Program-made: the position numbers and the translations under genes
DNA from: an uncultured Eubacteriales bacterium
GTDB taxonomy: Bacteria; Bacillota; Clostridia; Christensenellales; Aristaeellaceae
DNA: 64,000 nucleotides
Direction of reading: 5' to 3'
Assembly (NCBI GenBank): GCA_902789795.1
Contig: CADAPM010000003.1
Coordinates: forward strand, 1 to 64,000
Notes under the pieces: model-generated
The model's input: only the letters and a program-made list of their open reading frames with translations
Told to the model about the DNA's origin: nothing
The model's database searches: none
Part shown: positions 24,693 to 33,047 of the stretch, piece after piece
How positions within the stretch are numbered: position 1 is the first letter of the stretch
Layout of the letters: each line of letters opens with the position of its first letter

Positions 24693-25841
24693 TTGAAAAA
24701 GCCGAGCAAGCAGACCCGAAGCAACCTTTTGAGCGCCTTGGTCATTATTGGCACGGTGCTTATTGTGGTTTGGCTCGCCGTCCGGAATTCCGACGTGGAG
24801 GCCTCCGTGAAAGCGGTGATGGAAGCCGACGGGCGGTGGCTGCTGGCCGGGTTCGGGCTGTGGTTCCTGAGCATCGCCGCCGAGGCCCTCGTGAACCAGT
24901 GCTTTTTCATTTGGCAGAAGGTCAACATCCGTTACTTCTCCACACTGCACGTGACGCTGCTGGGCATGTTTTATTCCAACGTGACGCCCGCGGCCACGGG
25001 CGGACAGCCCATGCAGGTGTTCGCCTTCAAGAAGCGGGGCGTGCCGGTGGGGGTCTCCTCCTCCAGCCTGGCGGTCAAGTTTTTCTGCTTCCAGTTCGCC
25101 CTGCTGAGCGGCGGCGCCGTGCTGTGGCTGACCCAGCAGGCGGCGGTCAACGCCTGCGTCGGCAACGCCAAGTGGATGATCTTCGCGGGCTTCCTGATCA
25201 ACGGCCTGAGCGTCAGCGTGGTGCTGCTGCTCGCCATCAACCGCAATATCGTCCGCGCCATCATCGTATTCCTGCTGAAGCTGGGACAGAAGCTGCGCCT
25301 GGTCAAGGATCTGGCGCGGTCCTCCTCCCGGGCGGAGGCGGCGCTGGGCGATTTCAGTGCCAGCGTGGACATGCTGGTACACCACCCGCTGCAGATCCTG
25401 TTTTTGCTGCTGCTGTCCTGGCTGCAGCTCATCCTGCTCATGAGCGCGTCCTACTGCGTGTACCTGGCCCTGCACATGTCGGGACACAGCCCGCTTTTGC
25501 TCATGACGCTGCAGTGGCTGCTCTTCATCGCGGCGTCCTTCACCCCGCTGCCCGGCGCGTCCGGGGCCCAGGAGGGCGGCTTCTATCTGTTCTATGAGAG
25601 TATCTTCCCCCGGGATCTGCTGTTCCCCGCGCTGCTGCTCTGGCGGGCCATCACCTACTACATGGCCCTGATCATCGGCCTGTGCAGCGTGATTGCGGAA
25701 AGCGTCCGCTCCATCCGGGAAAACGGCCGCTCCCATCCCCCCGAAGCCCAAAGCGAGGCTTTGGACTCGGAGGAAAAACCCGAAGACGACCCATCTGCTG
25801 TTCACACCGATCCTGACACAGGAGGCGATCCACTTTGCTGA
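24693..25841 (+). CDS. YbhN/LPG-synthase-like membrane flippase-domain protein
   Basis: 382-aa integral membrane protein of the lysylphosphatidylglycerol synthase membrane-domain (UPF0104/YbhN) superfamily. About eight hydrophobic segments are visible, with the family motifs NVTPAATGGQPMQVF (near 105) and FTPLPGASGAQEGGFYLFY (near 280). There is no C-terminal aminoacyl-transferase domain, so it is a stand-alone flippase-like unit. The start is TTG at 24693 with GGGGAG five bases before it. The C-terminal tail (350-382) is acidic and Glu/Asp-rich. It overlaps the next gene by seven bases, so the two are coupled. Confidence 0.85.
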   Translation: MKKPSKQTRSNLLSALVIIGTVLIVVWLAVRNSDVEASVKAVMEADGRWLLAGFGLWFLSIAAEALVNQCFFIWQKVNIRYFSTLHVTLLGMFYSNVTPAATGGQPMQVFAFKKRGVPVGVSSSSLAVKFFCFQFALLSGGAVLWLTQQAAVNACVGNAKWMIFAGFLINGLSVSVVLLLAINRNIVRAIIVFLLKLGQKLRLVKDLARSSSRAEAALGDFSASVDMLVHHPLQILFLLLLSWLQLILLMSASYCVYLALHMSGHSPLLLMTLQWLLFIAASFTPLPGASGAQEGGFYLFYESIFPRDLLFPALLLWRAITYYMALIIGLCSVIAESVRSIRENGRSHPPEAQSEALDSEEKPEDDPSAVHTDPDTGGDPLC

Positions 25842-27022
25842 ACACCCCGCGGCGCATCGCCGCGCTCATCCTTATCCTGATCTGTATCTGCTGCTTTGCC
25901 CAGGCGGAGGACATCGTTGACATCACCATCGCCCGCGGCGAGCACTGGAGCATCCCGGAGGACCGGCTCGGCGCCTTCGAGATCTCCGACGATTCCATCC
26001 TGGCCGTGGAAGACGGCCGCCTGATCGGCCTCAAGCCTGGCCGGGCCGAGATCCGGCTGGACGGCCCCCACCCCACGACCTACCGCGTGCTGGTGCTCTT
26101 CGCGCAGGCAGCCGAGACGGAAGACGAAACCCCTGACGAAGCGCCCGCGGCCGATTACCGCCTGTATACGGTATCCGACAGCGACGAAGACGAAGACGAA
26201 AAACAGGAGACCGAAGCTCCGGACCCCGATGAGGACGCCGTGACCGACGAGCCAGAAGCAGAAGCCCCCGCGGAAAGCGATGATAAAGAAGACGTCCCCG
26301 GCGCCGCCGAACCCGAGGACGAGCCTGAAACAGCGGGCCCGGACGAGGCCGACGAGGAGCAGACAGAATCCAACGAATCCGAAGAATCCGCCGACGTCAC
26401 CATCCAGTCCTACGACCGCACAAAGGTGCCGGAAGCCATCAACACCGTCATCGACTTCGCCCTGAACGAATGGAAGGCGGCGGATAACAAGACCTTCTCC
26501 CGCCTGGGAAGTAAGAACAAGTATTCCTACTGGCAGTGCGGCAAGGGCCCGAAGTGCAACATCGGCTGGTGCGGTGCCTTCCTGGGCTACGTGTTCGATA
26601 CCTGCGGCATTCCCATGGACGAGCCCACCAAGTCCGAGACCCACGAGAGCGGCGAGCCCTATTCGGTCCGGGCCGCGGGCGTCGGGAAGATCAACAAGGG
26701 CTTCGACAAGATGGAGCGTCTCAGCATGGTGCCCAAGCCCGGTTACCTGGTGATCTACGGAGAGCAGAAAGGCTACGGCTACAAGCACATCGGCCTGGTG
26801 ACCGACGTGGACGACCTGGGCGGCGGCCGATACCTGCTCAAGACCGTGGAGGGCAACATGTCCAACCGGATCAAGCGCTACTGCTACGTGTTCGACAGCA
26901 ACGAGGCGCTCAAAAACACCCAGCCCTGTCCCGAAGAATACCGCCGCGACGACGGGGAGATCAACGACTACGAGCACATCAAGAAATGGAACATCACGAC
27001 CTTCTGCCAGACCTGGTTCTGA
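25835..27022 (+). CDS. Secreted CHAP-domain protein with acidic linker
   Basis: 395-aa exported protein: signal peptide (TTG start, ILILICICCFAQA), a small BIG2-like beta domain (about 27-90, VDITIARGEHWSIPEDRLGAF), a long Asp/Glu/Ala/Pro-rich linker (about 95-185), and a CHAP-like cysteine amidase domain (about 190-390). Catalytic candidates are Cys in NIGWCGAFLGYVF, His in YGYKHIGLVTDVDD and a Glu in LKTVEGNM. CHAP enzymes cut peptidoglycan peptide or amide bonds. AGGAGGC precedes the TTG start. It is translationally coupled to the flippase-like gene, suggesting an envelope function. Confidence 0.85.
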   Translation: MLNTPRRIAALILILICICCFAQAEDIVDITIARGEHWSIPEDRLGAFEISDDSILAVEDGRLIGLKPGRAEIRLDGPHPTTYRVLVLFAQAAETEDETPDEAPAADYRLYTVSDSDEDEDEKQETEAPDPDEDAVTDEPEAEAPAESDDKEDVPGAAEPEDEPETAGPDEADEEQTESNESEESADVTIQSYDRTKVPEAINTVIDFALNEWKAADNKTFSRLGSKNKYSYWQCGKGPKCNIGWCGAFLGYVFDTCGIPMDEPTKSETHESGEPYSVRAAGVGKINKGFDKMERLSMVPKPGYLVIYGEQKGYGYKHIGLVTDVDDLGGGRYLLKTVEGNMSNRIKRYCYVFDSNEALKNTQPCPEEYRRDDGEINDYEHIKKWNITTFCQTWF

Positions 27023-27077
27023 GGAGCCGGTGATTCCTCCGGCAGCGTTTCCCTAAAGAGAAGAAAGGAGCCCTGAT

Positions 27078-28565
27078 ATGCGCTATCTTTCGACCCGCGG
27101 CCAGGCGCCCGTCTCGGCCGCCCAGGCGATCCTGAACGGCCTGAGCCCCGACGGCGGCCTGTACGTCCCGGAATCCATCCCCGCAGCGCCCGCTGAGTGG
27201 CTCGATCCCGCCTGCGCCTGCACCTATCAGGAGCTGGCCGCCCAGGTGCTCAGCCTCTATTTCCCCGAGCTGGGCAAGGACGCCCTCAAGACCATGTGTC
27301 AGGAAGCCTATGCCAGCTTTGCCGCGCCGGAGGTGACCCCGGTCACCCGCCTGGACGACGACACCTGGCTCCTGGAGCTCTACCACGGGCCGACCCTGGC
27401 CTTCAAGGACGTGGCGCTGCAGCTGCTGCCGCGCCTGATCGTCCGCGCCGCCAGGCTGACCGGTGAAAAGAGGACCATCCACATCCTGACCGCCACCTCC
27501 GGCGATACGGGCAAGGCCGCCCTGGAGGGCTTCAGGGACGTGGAGGGCACCGCATGCACCGTGTTCTACCCCAAGGACGGCGTGAGCGAGCTGCAGTACC
27601 GCCAGATGGCCACCTCCCAGGGCAAAAACGTCCAGGTGGTGGCGGTGCGCGGGAACTTTGACGATGCCCAGACCGGCGTGAAGCGCCTGTTCTCCGATCC
27701 CGGCTTCCGGGCGGAGCTGGACCGGGAGGGCCGCCTGCCCTCCTCCGCCAACAGCATCAACATCGGCCGCCTCATCCCGCAGATCGTCTACTACTTCTTC
27801 GGCTACCGCGCCCTGCGGCAGGCGGAACAGCTGCAGGCCGGGGAGACCATGGACGTCTGCGTGCCCACGGGCAATTTCGGCGACATCCTGGCTGCCTGGT
27901 ACGCCAAGCGCATGGGCCTGCCCATCGGGAAGCTGATCTGCGCCTCCAACCGCAACCGCGTGCTCACGGATTTCTTTGAGACCGGCGTCTACTCCACGGA
28001 CCGCCCCTTCCACAAGACCATCTCCCCCTCCATGGACATCCTGATCTCCTCCAACCTGGAGCGCCTGCTGTTCGAGCTCTGCGGCCGGGATGCGGAGACT
28101 GTCCGGGGCTGGATGGCATCCCTGAAGGAGAACGGGCGCTTTGTGCTGCCGGAGGAGCTTCTTAAGAAGCTCCAGGCCGAGTTTGCCGCCGGCACCGCCG
28201 ATGACGGGCAGACCCGGGAGGCCATCCGCTTGACCTATGAGCGCTGCCATGCGCTGACGGACCCCCACACCGCCGTGGGCCTGTCGGTGCTGGAAGGGCT
28301 CAGGCGCGGGACGGCGGACCGGCGCGTGACCCTGGTCAACGCCACGGCCAGCCCCTACAAGTTCGTCTCCGACGTGTCGGAAGCCCTCGGCCTCACCGCC
28401 GCGGGCCGGGTCTTTGACGACGCCCGGGCCCTGGCCGCCGCCACCGGGACGGCGCTGCCGAACCAGATCTCCGCGCTGGAGACGATGGAGATCCGGCACA
28501 AAGCGGTATCGGATCCTGCGCAGATGGGAGACGCGGTCATGGCCTTCGTCAGAAAGGAGAGCTGA
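27078..28565 (+). CDS. thrC: Threonine synthase
   Basis: 495-aa PLP enzyme that converts O-phosphohomoserine to threonine. The N terminus MRYLSTRGQAPVSAAQAIL is typical of the long class. The PLP Lys is in GPTLAFKDVALQLL near residue 110, and the phosphate loop is TATSGDTGKAALEGF. Length matches the long bacterial type. AAAGGAGCCC precedes the ATG. It is followed two bases later by a shikimate-kinase-like gene, so the two are likely co-expressed. Confidence 0.97.
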   Translation: MRYLSTRGQAPVSAAQAILNGLSPDGGLYVPESIPAAPAEWLDPACACTYQELAAQVLSLYFPELGKDALKTMCQEAYASFAAPEVTPVTRLDDDTWLLELYHGPTLAFKDVALQLLPRLIVRAARLTGEKRTIHILTATSGDTGKAALEGFRDVEGTACTVFYPKDGVSELQYRQMATSQGKNVQVVAVRGNFDDAQTGVKRLFSDPGFRAELDREGRLPSSANSINIGRLIPQIVYYFFGYRALRQAEQLQAGETMDVCVPTGNFGDILAAWYAKRMGLPIGKLICASNRNRVLTDFFETGVYSTDRPFHKTISPSMDILISSNLERLLFELCGRDAETVRGWMASLKENGRFVLPEELLKKLQAEFAAGTADDGQTREAIRLTYERCHALTDPHTAVGLSVLEGLRRGTADRRVTLVNATASPYKFVSDVSEALGLTAAGRVFDDARALAAATGTALPNQISALETMEIRHKAVSDPAQMGDAVMAFVRKES

Positions 28566-28567
28566 GC

Positions 28568-29098
28568 ATGCTGCATGACCACATCTTTTTAGTCGGCATG
28601 GCCGGCTGCGGCAAGACCAGCCTGGGCCAGCGCCTGGCGCAGAACCTGGGCATCCCCTTCGTGGACACGGATCAGCGCATCAGCGACATCCTTTCCATGT
28701 CGGTGAACGATATCTACACCACCCTGGGCGAGGACTTCTTCCGCATCGCGGAGACGGCCGTGCTGGCGGAGCTGTCCGGGGTCTCCCCCTGCGTGGTCTC
28801 CACCGGCGAGGGCACTGTCCTCGTCAAGGAGAATATCACGCTGATGAAGAACCACGGCACCATCATTTTCATCGACCGTCCGCTGGATCAGATCCTCTCC
28901 GACATCAAGATGGACCGGCGGCCCACCCTGCGCGGCGGGACCCATGAGGACGTCATCGAGCAGTACGGCGCCCGCATCGGGTACTACCGCTCCGCGGCGG
29001 ACTACCGCCTGGACAATTCCCACGGCTATCAGTACGGCCTCTACGCCCTGTCCCACCTGGTCGCACAGATAGCGGACCGACAGGAGGTAATCGCTTGA
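28568..29098 (+). CDS. aroK: Shikimate kinase-like protein
   Basis: 176-aa P-loop kinase. Walker A is GMAGCGKTSLGQRLAQ (near 13); the family DTD motif is FVDTDQRIS (near 34), then FFRIAETAVLAEL (FRxxE) and a VVSTGEGTVL loop corresponding to GGG (one Gly replaced by STGEG). The RRPTLRGG lid is seen near 120. The loop difference leaves some doubt that shikimate is the substrate. It overlaps nrdR by four bases, sharing a TTGA start/stop. Confidence 0.85.
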   Translation: MLHDHIFLVGMAGCGKTSLGQRLAQNLGIPFVDTDQRISDILSMSVNDIYTTLGEDFFRIAETAVLAELSGVSPCVVSTGEGTVLVKENITLMKNHGTIIFIDRPLDQILSDIKMDRRPTLRGGTHEDVIEQYGARIGYYRSAADYRLDNSHGYQYGLYALSHLVAQIADRQEVIA

Positions 29099-29568
29099 AG
29101 TGTCCGTCCTGCGGCTGTTTTGACAGCAGAGTCACCGACTCCCGTCCCGTGGACGAGGGCGGCAGCATCCGCCGCCGCCGCGAGTGCCTGCAGTGCGGCC
29201 GGCGCTTTACCACCTATGAGACCGTGGAGCAGCAGCACCTGCTGGTGGTCAAGAAGGACCAGTCCCGCGAGCTGTTCAGCCATGAAAAGCTGCGTAGCGG
29301 CATCATCGCCGCCTGCCACAAGCGGCCCGTGTCCGCCGCCCAGATCGAGGGCATCGTGAACCGGGTGGAGCAGCAGGCCTACAACAGCCTCCAGGAGGAG
29401 ATCTCCACCCGCTGCATCGGCGAACTGGTCATGGAGGAGCTCAAGCACCTGGACGACGTGGCCTACATCCGCTTCGCGTCCGTGTACCGCCAGTTCACAG
29501 ACCTGCCCACCTTCCTGACCGAAATGCGCAAGCTCATGGAAGAAAAAGAACCCAACCCCAATAAATAA
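29095..29568 (+). CDS. nrdR: Transcriptional repressor NrdR
   Basis: 157-aa NrdR, the ATP/dATP-sensing repressor of ribonucleotide reductase genes. The zinc ribbon CPSCGCFDSRVTDSRPVDEGGSIRRRRECLQCGRRFTTYE (1-40) and the ATP-cone (about 50-140, VVKKDQSRELFSHEKL) are complete. The start is TTG at 29095 with CAGGAGGTAATCGC before it. No reductase genes are in the window, so its targets lie elsewhere. Confidence 0.97.
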   Translation: MKCPSCGCFDSRVTDSRPVDEGGSIRRRRECLQCGRRFTTYETVEQQHLLVVKKDQSRELFSHEKLRSGIIAACHKRPVSAAQIEGIVNRVEQQAYNSLQEEISTRCIGELVMEELKHLDDVAYIRFASVYRQFTDLPTFLTEMRKLMEEKEPNPNK

Positions 29569-29588
29569 ACATTGTGAGGTAACGAAAC

Positions 29589-30872
29589 ATGCTTGACATC
29601 AATCTTCTCAGAACCAACCCCGAGCTCGTGAAGGAAAACATCCGGAAGAAATTCGAGGATGAGAAGCTGCCCATGGTGGACGAAGTGATCGCCATGGACA
29701 AGGAATACCGCGACGCCATGCAGCGCGGCGACGCCCTGCGCAACCAGCGCAAGGTGCTGTCCAAGCAGATCGGCGGCCTGATGGCCAAGGGCCAGAAGGA
29801 AGAGGCCGAGCAGGTAAAGGCCCAGGTCAACGCCGCCGCCGATGAGCTGGCCGCCCTCGAACAGCGGGAAGCCGAGCTCCAGGCCGAGATCCGCAAGCGC
29901 ATGCTGGTGATCCCCAACATCATCGACCCCAGCGTGCCCATCGGCAAGGACGATTCTGAGAACGTCGAGGTCCAGCGCTACGGCGAGCCCGTGGTGCCGG
30001 ATTTCCCGATCCCCCATCACGAAAACATCATCAAGGCCCTCAACGGCATCGACCTGGACACCGCCCGCGACAAGACCAGCGGCAACGGCTTCTATTACCT
30101 GATGGGCGACGTCGCGCGCCTGCACAGCGCCGTGCTCTCCTACGCCCGGGATTTTATGATCGACCGCGGCTTTACCTATGTGATCCCGCCCTACATGATC
30201 CACTCCAGCGTGGTCAACGGCGTCATGTCCTTTGCCGAGATGGAGAACATGATGTACAAGATCGAGGGCGAGGACCTGTACCTGATCGGCACCTCCGAGC
30301 ACTCCATGATCGGCAAGTTCTATGACACCATCCTGGACGAGGATACCCTGCCCCGGACCCTGACCAGCTATTCTCCCTGCTTCCGCAAGGAAGTCGGCGC
30401 CCACGGCATCGAGGAGCGCGGCCTGTACCGCGTGCACCAGTTCGAAAAGCAGGAGATGATCGTCATCTGCAAGCCCGAGGACAGCCCCATGTGGTTCGAT
30501 AAGCTCTGGCAGAACACGGTGGATTACTTCCGCTCCCTGGATATCCCGGTCCGCACCCTCGAGTGCTGCTCCGGCGACCTGGCGGACCTGAAGGTCAAGT
30601 CCGTGGACGTGGAAGCCTGGTCCCCGCGCCAGCAGAAGTACTTTGAGGTCGGCTCCTGCTCCAACCTGGGCGACGCCCAGGCCCGCCGCCTGCAGATCCG
30701 CGTCAAGGGCAAGGACGGCAAGAAGTACCTGGCCCATACCTTGAACAACACCTGCGTGGCCCCGCCCCGCATGCTGATTGCCTTCCTGGAGAACAACCTC
30801 CAGGCCGATGGCCGCGTCCGCATCCCCGTGGTGCTGCGGCCTTACATGGGCGGGAAGGAATACCTGGGCTAA
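29589..30872 (+). CDS. serS: Seryl-tRNA synthetase
   Basis: 427-aa class II synthetase. The N-terminal coiled coil (about 30-110) grips tRNA-Ser. Motif 2 is TSYSPCFRKEVGAHGIEERGLYRVHQFEKQEM and motif 3 NNTCVAPPRMLIAFLENN. GTGAGGTAACG precedes the ATG. It ends a thrC-aroK-nrdR-serS run. No T-box leader is visible. Confidence 0.97.
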   Translation: MLDINLLRTNPELVKENIRKKFEDEKLPMVDEVIAMDKEYRDAMQRGDALRNQRKVLSKQIGGLMAKGQKEEAEQVKAQVNAAADELAALEQREAELQAEIRKRMLVIPNIIDPSVPIGKDDSENVEVQRYGEPVVPDFPIPHHENIIKALNGIDLDTARDKTSGNGFYYLMGDVARLHSAVLSYARDFMIDRGFTYVIPPYMIHSSVVNGVMSFAEMENMMYKIEGEDLYLIGTSEHSMIGKFYDTILDEDTLPRTLTSYSPCFRKEVGAHGIEERGLYRVHQFEKQEMIVICKPEDSPMWFDKLWQNTVDYFRSLDIPVRTLECCSGDLADLKVKSVDVEAWSPRQQKYFEVGSCSNLGDAQARRLQIRVKGKDGKKYLAHTLNNTCVAPPRMLIAFLENNLQADGRVRIPVVLRPYMGGKEYLG

Positions 30873-30893
30873 AAACACATCCGCATGTATGCT

Positions 30894-30922
30894 GCCTCCC
30901 GGCTGTACCGGGAGGCGGTTTT
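30894..30922 (+). terminator. Hairpin after serS, weak terminator
   Basis: GCCTCCCGG and CCGGGAGGC form a nine-base-pair perfect stem around CTGTA, followed by GGTTTT. The short T-run makes it a weak terminator. The 3' arm also contains the AGGCGG that could serve the small gene at 30924, so the hairpin may hide that ribosome site. Confidence 0.6.
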
Positions 30923-30923
30923 G

Positions 30924-31094
30924 ATGGAAGGAGTTCAGCGCGAGGCCGTGCGCCTGCACGTCAAAAACGCCCGGGCCCTGCGCGTGCCCGGACGCGTGAA
31001 GGACCTGGAGCCGCTGTACGTGAAGAACGCTGAGGCTGTCTTCGAGGTGGATGCCAGACCCAGACAGTACGTGCTGTATCAGATCATCCGTTAA
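30924..31094 (+). CDS. Possible small protein after serS
   Basis: 56-aa reading frame, MEGVQREAVRLHVKN at the start, with two similar segments (LHVKNARALRVP and LYVKNAEAVFEV) about 22 residues apart. AGGCGG lies seven bases before the ATG but inside a hairpin. A strong terminator follows (31117-31152). No family is recognised. It could be a decayed remnant of a larger gene. Confidence 0.3.
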   Translation: MEGVQREAVRLHVKNARALRVPGRVKDLEPLYVKNAEAVFEVDARPRQYVLYQIIR

Positions 31095-31116
31095 GGTGTT
31101 TCCTATATGAAGGCAG

Positions 31117-31152
31117 CGCGGCGCCGCATCCGAAACAGGCGCCGCGTTTTTT
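31117..31152 (+). terminator. Rho-independent terminator
   Basis: CGCGGCGCC and GGCGCCGCG form a nine-base-pair perfect stem with a 12-base loop, followed by six T. Confidence 0.85.
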
Positions 31153-31162
31153 CTCATCCTGA

Positions 31163-31191
31163 TGTGACGAATCCCTCCTTTCGTCCGTCTA
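31163..31191 (+). promoter_or_regulatory. ECF-type promoter of the sigma factor gene
   Basis: TGTGACG (31163-31169) and CGTCTA (31186-31191), spacer 16 bases, have the look of ECF sigma promoters (TGWAAC-type -35 and CGTC -10), and suggest self-activation. A perfect 12-base palindrome, TGTAACGTTACA, follows at 31197-31208. Confidence 0.5.
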
Positions 31192-31225
31192 ATGGGTGTA
31201 ACGTTACAGACTGGAGGCACGAACC

Positions 31226-31687
31226 GTGGACAGAGAACGCTTCATCGCAGAGATCGAAGCCTGCTCGGGCATGATGTACCGGGTAGCCTGGTCGATCCTG
31301 CGGAATGACGCCGACTGCGAAGACGCGCTGCAGGAAGCGGCGCTGAAGGCATGGGAAAAGCGGGCAAGGCTGCGCGAGGAAAGGTATTTCCGCACCTGGG
31401 TGACCCGCATCCTGATCAACGCGTGTTACGACACGCAACGGAAGCGCCGGCGCACCGTTCCCTTGGATGAGATCCCTGAACAGGCGGCTGCCTCCGCCCC
31501 CGATCCTGCCCTGGCGATGGCCCTCGGAGCGCTGCCGGACAAGCTCCGCCTGCCGCTGGTGCTCTGCTATTCCGAGGGCATGAGCTACGAGGAAGCGGCC
31601 GCCGCGCTGCGCATCCCCGTGAGCACCCTCAGGGGACGCATCCACCGGGGCAAAGATCAACTGAGAAAGGAGCTGGACGCGGAATGA
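31226..31687 (+). CDS. ECF RNA polymerase sigma factor
   Basis: 153-aa sigma-70 family ECF factor. Region 2 (about 10-75, WSILRNDADCEDALQEAALKAWEK, RTWVTRILINACYDTQRKRRR) and region 4 (about 95-150, LPLVLCYSEGMSYEEAAAALRIPVSTLRGRIHRGK) are complete. The start is GTG with TGGAGGC upstream. It overlaps the anti-sigma gene by four bases. The signal it senses is unknown. Confidence 0.95.
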   Translation: MDRERFIAEIEACSGMMYRVAWSILRNDADCEDALQEAALKAWEKRARLREERYFRTWVTRILINACYDTQRKRRRTVPLDEIPEQAAASAPDPALAMALGALPDKLRLPLVLCYSEGMSYEEAAAALRIPVSTLRGRIHRGKDQLRKELDAE

Positions 31688-32820
31688 AGACGAATATGGA
31701 CGACCTGAACCTGCAAAACGCTTTCCCGGCGATGTCCGAGAACTGCCACGACGCCCTCATGCGCGCCGCCCGCTCCGTCAAGGAGGAAAAGCCCATGAAA
31801 CGCAATCTATACCGCACCGTACTGGTCACCGCGCTGATCCTGGCCGCCACCATGGCGGTCGCGGCAGCCGCCGGCAGTGTTTTCGGCTGGAACGACTTTT
31901 TCAGCACCCATCACAGCGATACCGCCATCCCCCAGGGCGCCCAGGAGATCCTGAGCGCCACGGAGGAGCGGACCTTCAACCTCGGCCCCATCGCCTGCAA
32001 GCTTTACCAACTGTACGCGGATCATTACACCGCCCTGGCCAGCGCACAGATCACATCGTCAGACGACGTCCTGATCTGCATGGACTCCTGTCAGCTGGAC
32101 CGCATCGGCGCCAACGGCGACAACTGGATCCGGCAGGCTGAAAGATTGGGCGTCAGTCCTGACCTGACCTGGGTCGAAGCGGCGAAGCAGCTGGGACGGC
32201 CGCTGTACAGCGTCCGCTGCATCCTGAACGCCCAGGCTCCCTACGACGGCGGCGGAGAGATGGAGGACGCGCTCTATGACGCCGACGGGAACCTGAGCTA
32301 TTTCAGCTTGCAGGTGCTGGGCGGCGATACGAGCATACAAACCCTTCCCGTGCAGATGTTCCTGCGGGCGGCTGAGATCGACCTGGCCACCGGCGAGGAG
32401 AAGAACGTGCTGACCGACCGTCCGGCCTTTGATCTGGCCGTCGCGCCGATGATCGACTCCCACACTTATGAGCTGAAGGAAGACTACACGGTCGGCGGGC
32501 TCAAACTGACCTCCGTCCGCGGCGAGCTGACCCCCGGCGGACTGTACCTGATCACCGAATTCGCCGCCCAAGACGGCATGACCTATGCCGACTTCTGCGA
32601 AAGCCAGCTGATCCCCGTCTGGTACGATGCGGAGGGCAAGCCCTACGGCTGGGGCATCAACGACAGCTATATCAGCACCGTCAACGAAGCGGACTGGCCA
32701 AAGGTGACCATGCTGGGCATGATCTCCGTCGATAAGATCCCCGACACGCTGGTCATGGCACTGGAAGACGACTATATACCTGGCAAGGGCACCGCGCCGC
32801 GGATCACGCTGACACGATAA
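31684..32820 (+). CDS. Anti-sigma factor-like membrane protein
   Basis: 378-aa protein, a partner to the ECF factor. A short cytoplasmic N terminus (1-38, helical, NLQNAFPAMSENCHDALMRAARS) that would bind the sigma factor is followed by one membrane span (about 44-64, TVLVTALILAATMAVAAAAGS). A large extracytoplasmic domain (65-378) resembles the DUF4179-type sensor portion but has no clear enzyme motif. It is translationally coupled to the sigma gene, as usual. The domain assignment is by pattern only. Confidence 0.75.
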   Translation: MKTNMDDLNLQNAFPAMSENCHDALMRAARSVKEEKPMKRNLYRTVLVTALILAATMAVAAAAGSVFGWNDFFSTHHSDTAIPQGAQEILSATEERTFNLGPIACKLYQLYADHYTALASAQITSSDDVLICMDSCQLDRIGANGDNWIRQAERLGVSPDLTWVEAAKQLGRPLYSVRCILNAQAPYDGGGEMEDALYDADGNLSYFSLQVLGGDTSIQTLPVQMFLRAAEIDLATGEEKNVLTDRPAFDLAVAPMIDSHTYELKEDYTVGGLKLTSVRGELTPGGLYLITEFAAQDGMTYADFCESQLIPVWYDAEGKPYGWGINDSYISTVNEADWPKVTMLGMISVDKIPDTLVMALEDDYIPGKGTAPRITLTR

Positions 32821-32831
32821 AACTCTAAATG

Positions 32832-32879
32832 AAAACAGAGCTCATGTGGATAAAACTGCATGAGCCCTGTTTTCTTTTT
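32832..32879 (+). terminator. Terminator of the ECF operon
   Basis: AAAACAGAGCTCATG and CATGAGCCCTGTTTT form a 15-base-pair stem with one A-C mismatch, then CTTTTT. Confidence 0.9.
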
Positions 32880-32884
32880 ATGAG

Positions 32885-33044
32885 TGTGAAGGGTGAAGAG
32901 TGGAGAGTGGAGTTGTGGTAAAAACTCTTCGCCCATGGCTCAGAGTTTTACGGATCAATGAAGCACTCCGTGCGATATGGTTAGAAACTGCGCTCTGCGC
33001 AGTTTCAACCGCCACTCCACACTCCACTCTTCACTCTCCACTCT
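32885..33044. repeat. Purine heptad array, inverted pair
   Basis: The left arm (32885-32919) reads in sevens as TGTGAAG, GGTGAAG, AGTGGAG, AGTGGAG. The right arm (33012-33044) is the reverse complement (AGAGTGG, AGAGTGA, AGAGTGG, AGTGTGG). Between them lie two hairpins, AAAACTCT/AGAGTTTT (32920-32949) and GAAACTGCGC/GCGCAGTTTC (32984-33006). The whole fills the space between two convergent operons. The right arm starts within five bases of the livF stop codon. Confidence 0.85.
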
Positions 33045-33047
33045 GTC

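Noticed and set aside
28568..29098. Gluconate kinase instead of shikimate kinase
   Set aside because: The order of DTD, FRxxE and RPTL-type lid motifs fits shikimate kinase better, although the GGG loop is altered.
32885..33044. Insertion sequence or MITE
   Set aside because: No transposase and no target-site duplication could be seen; kept as a repeat feature instead.
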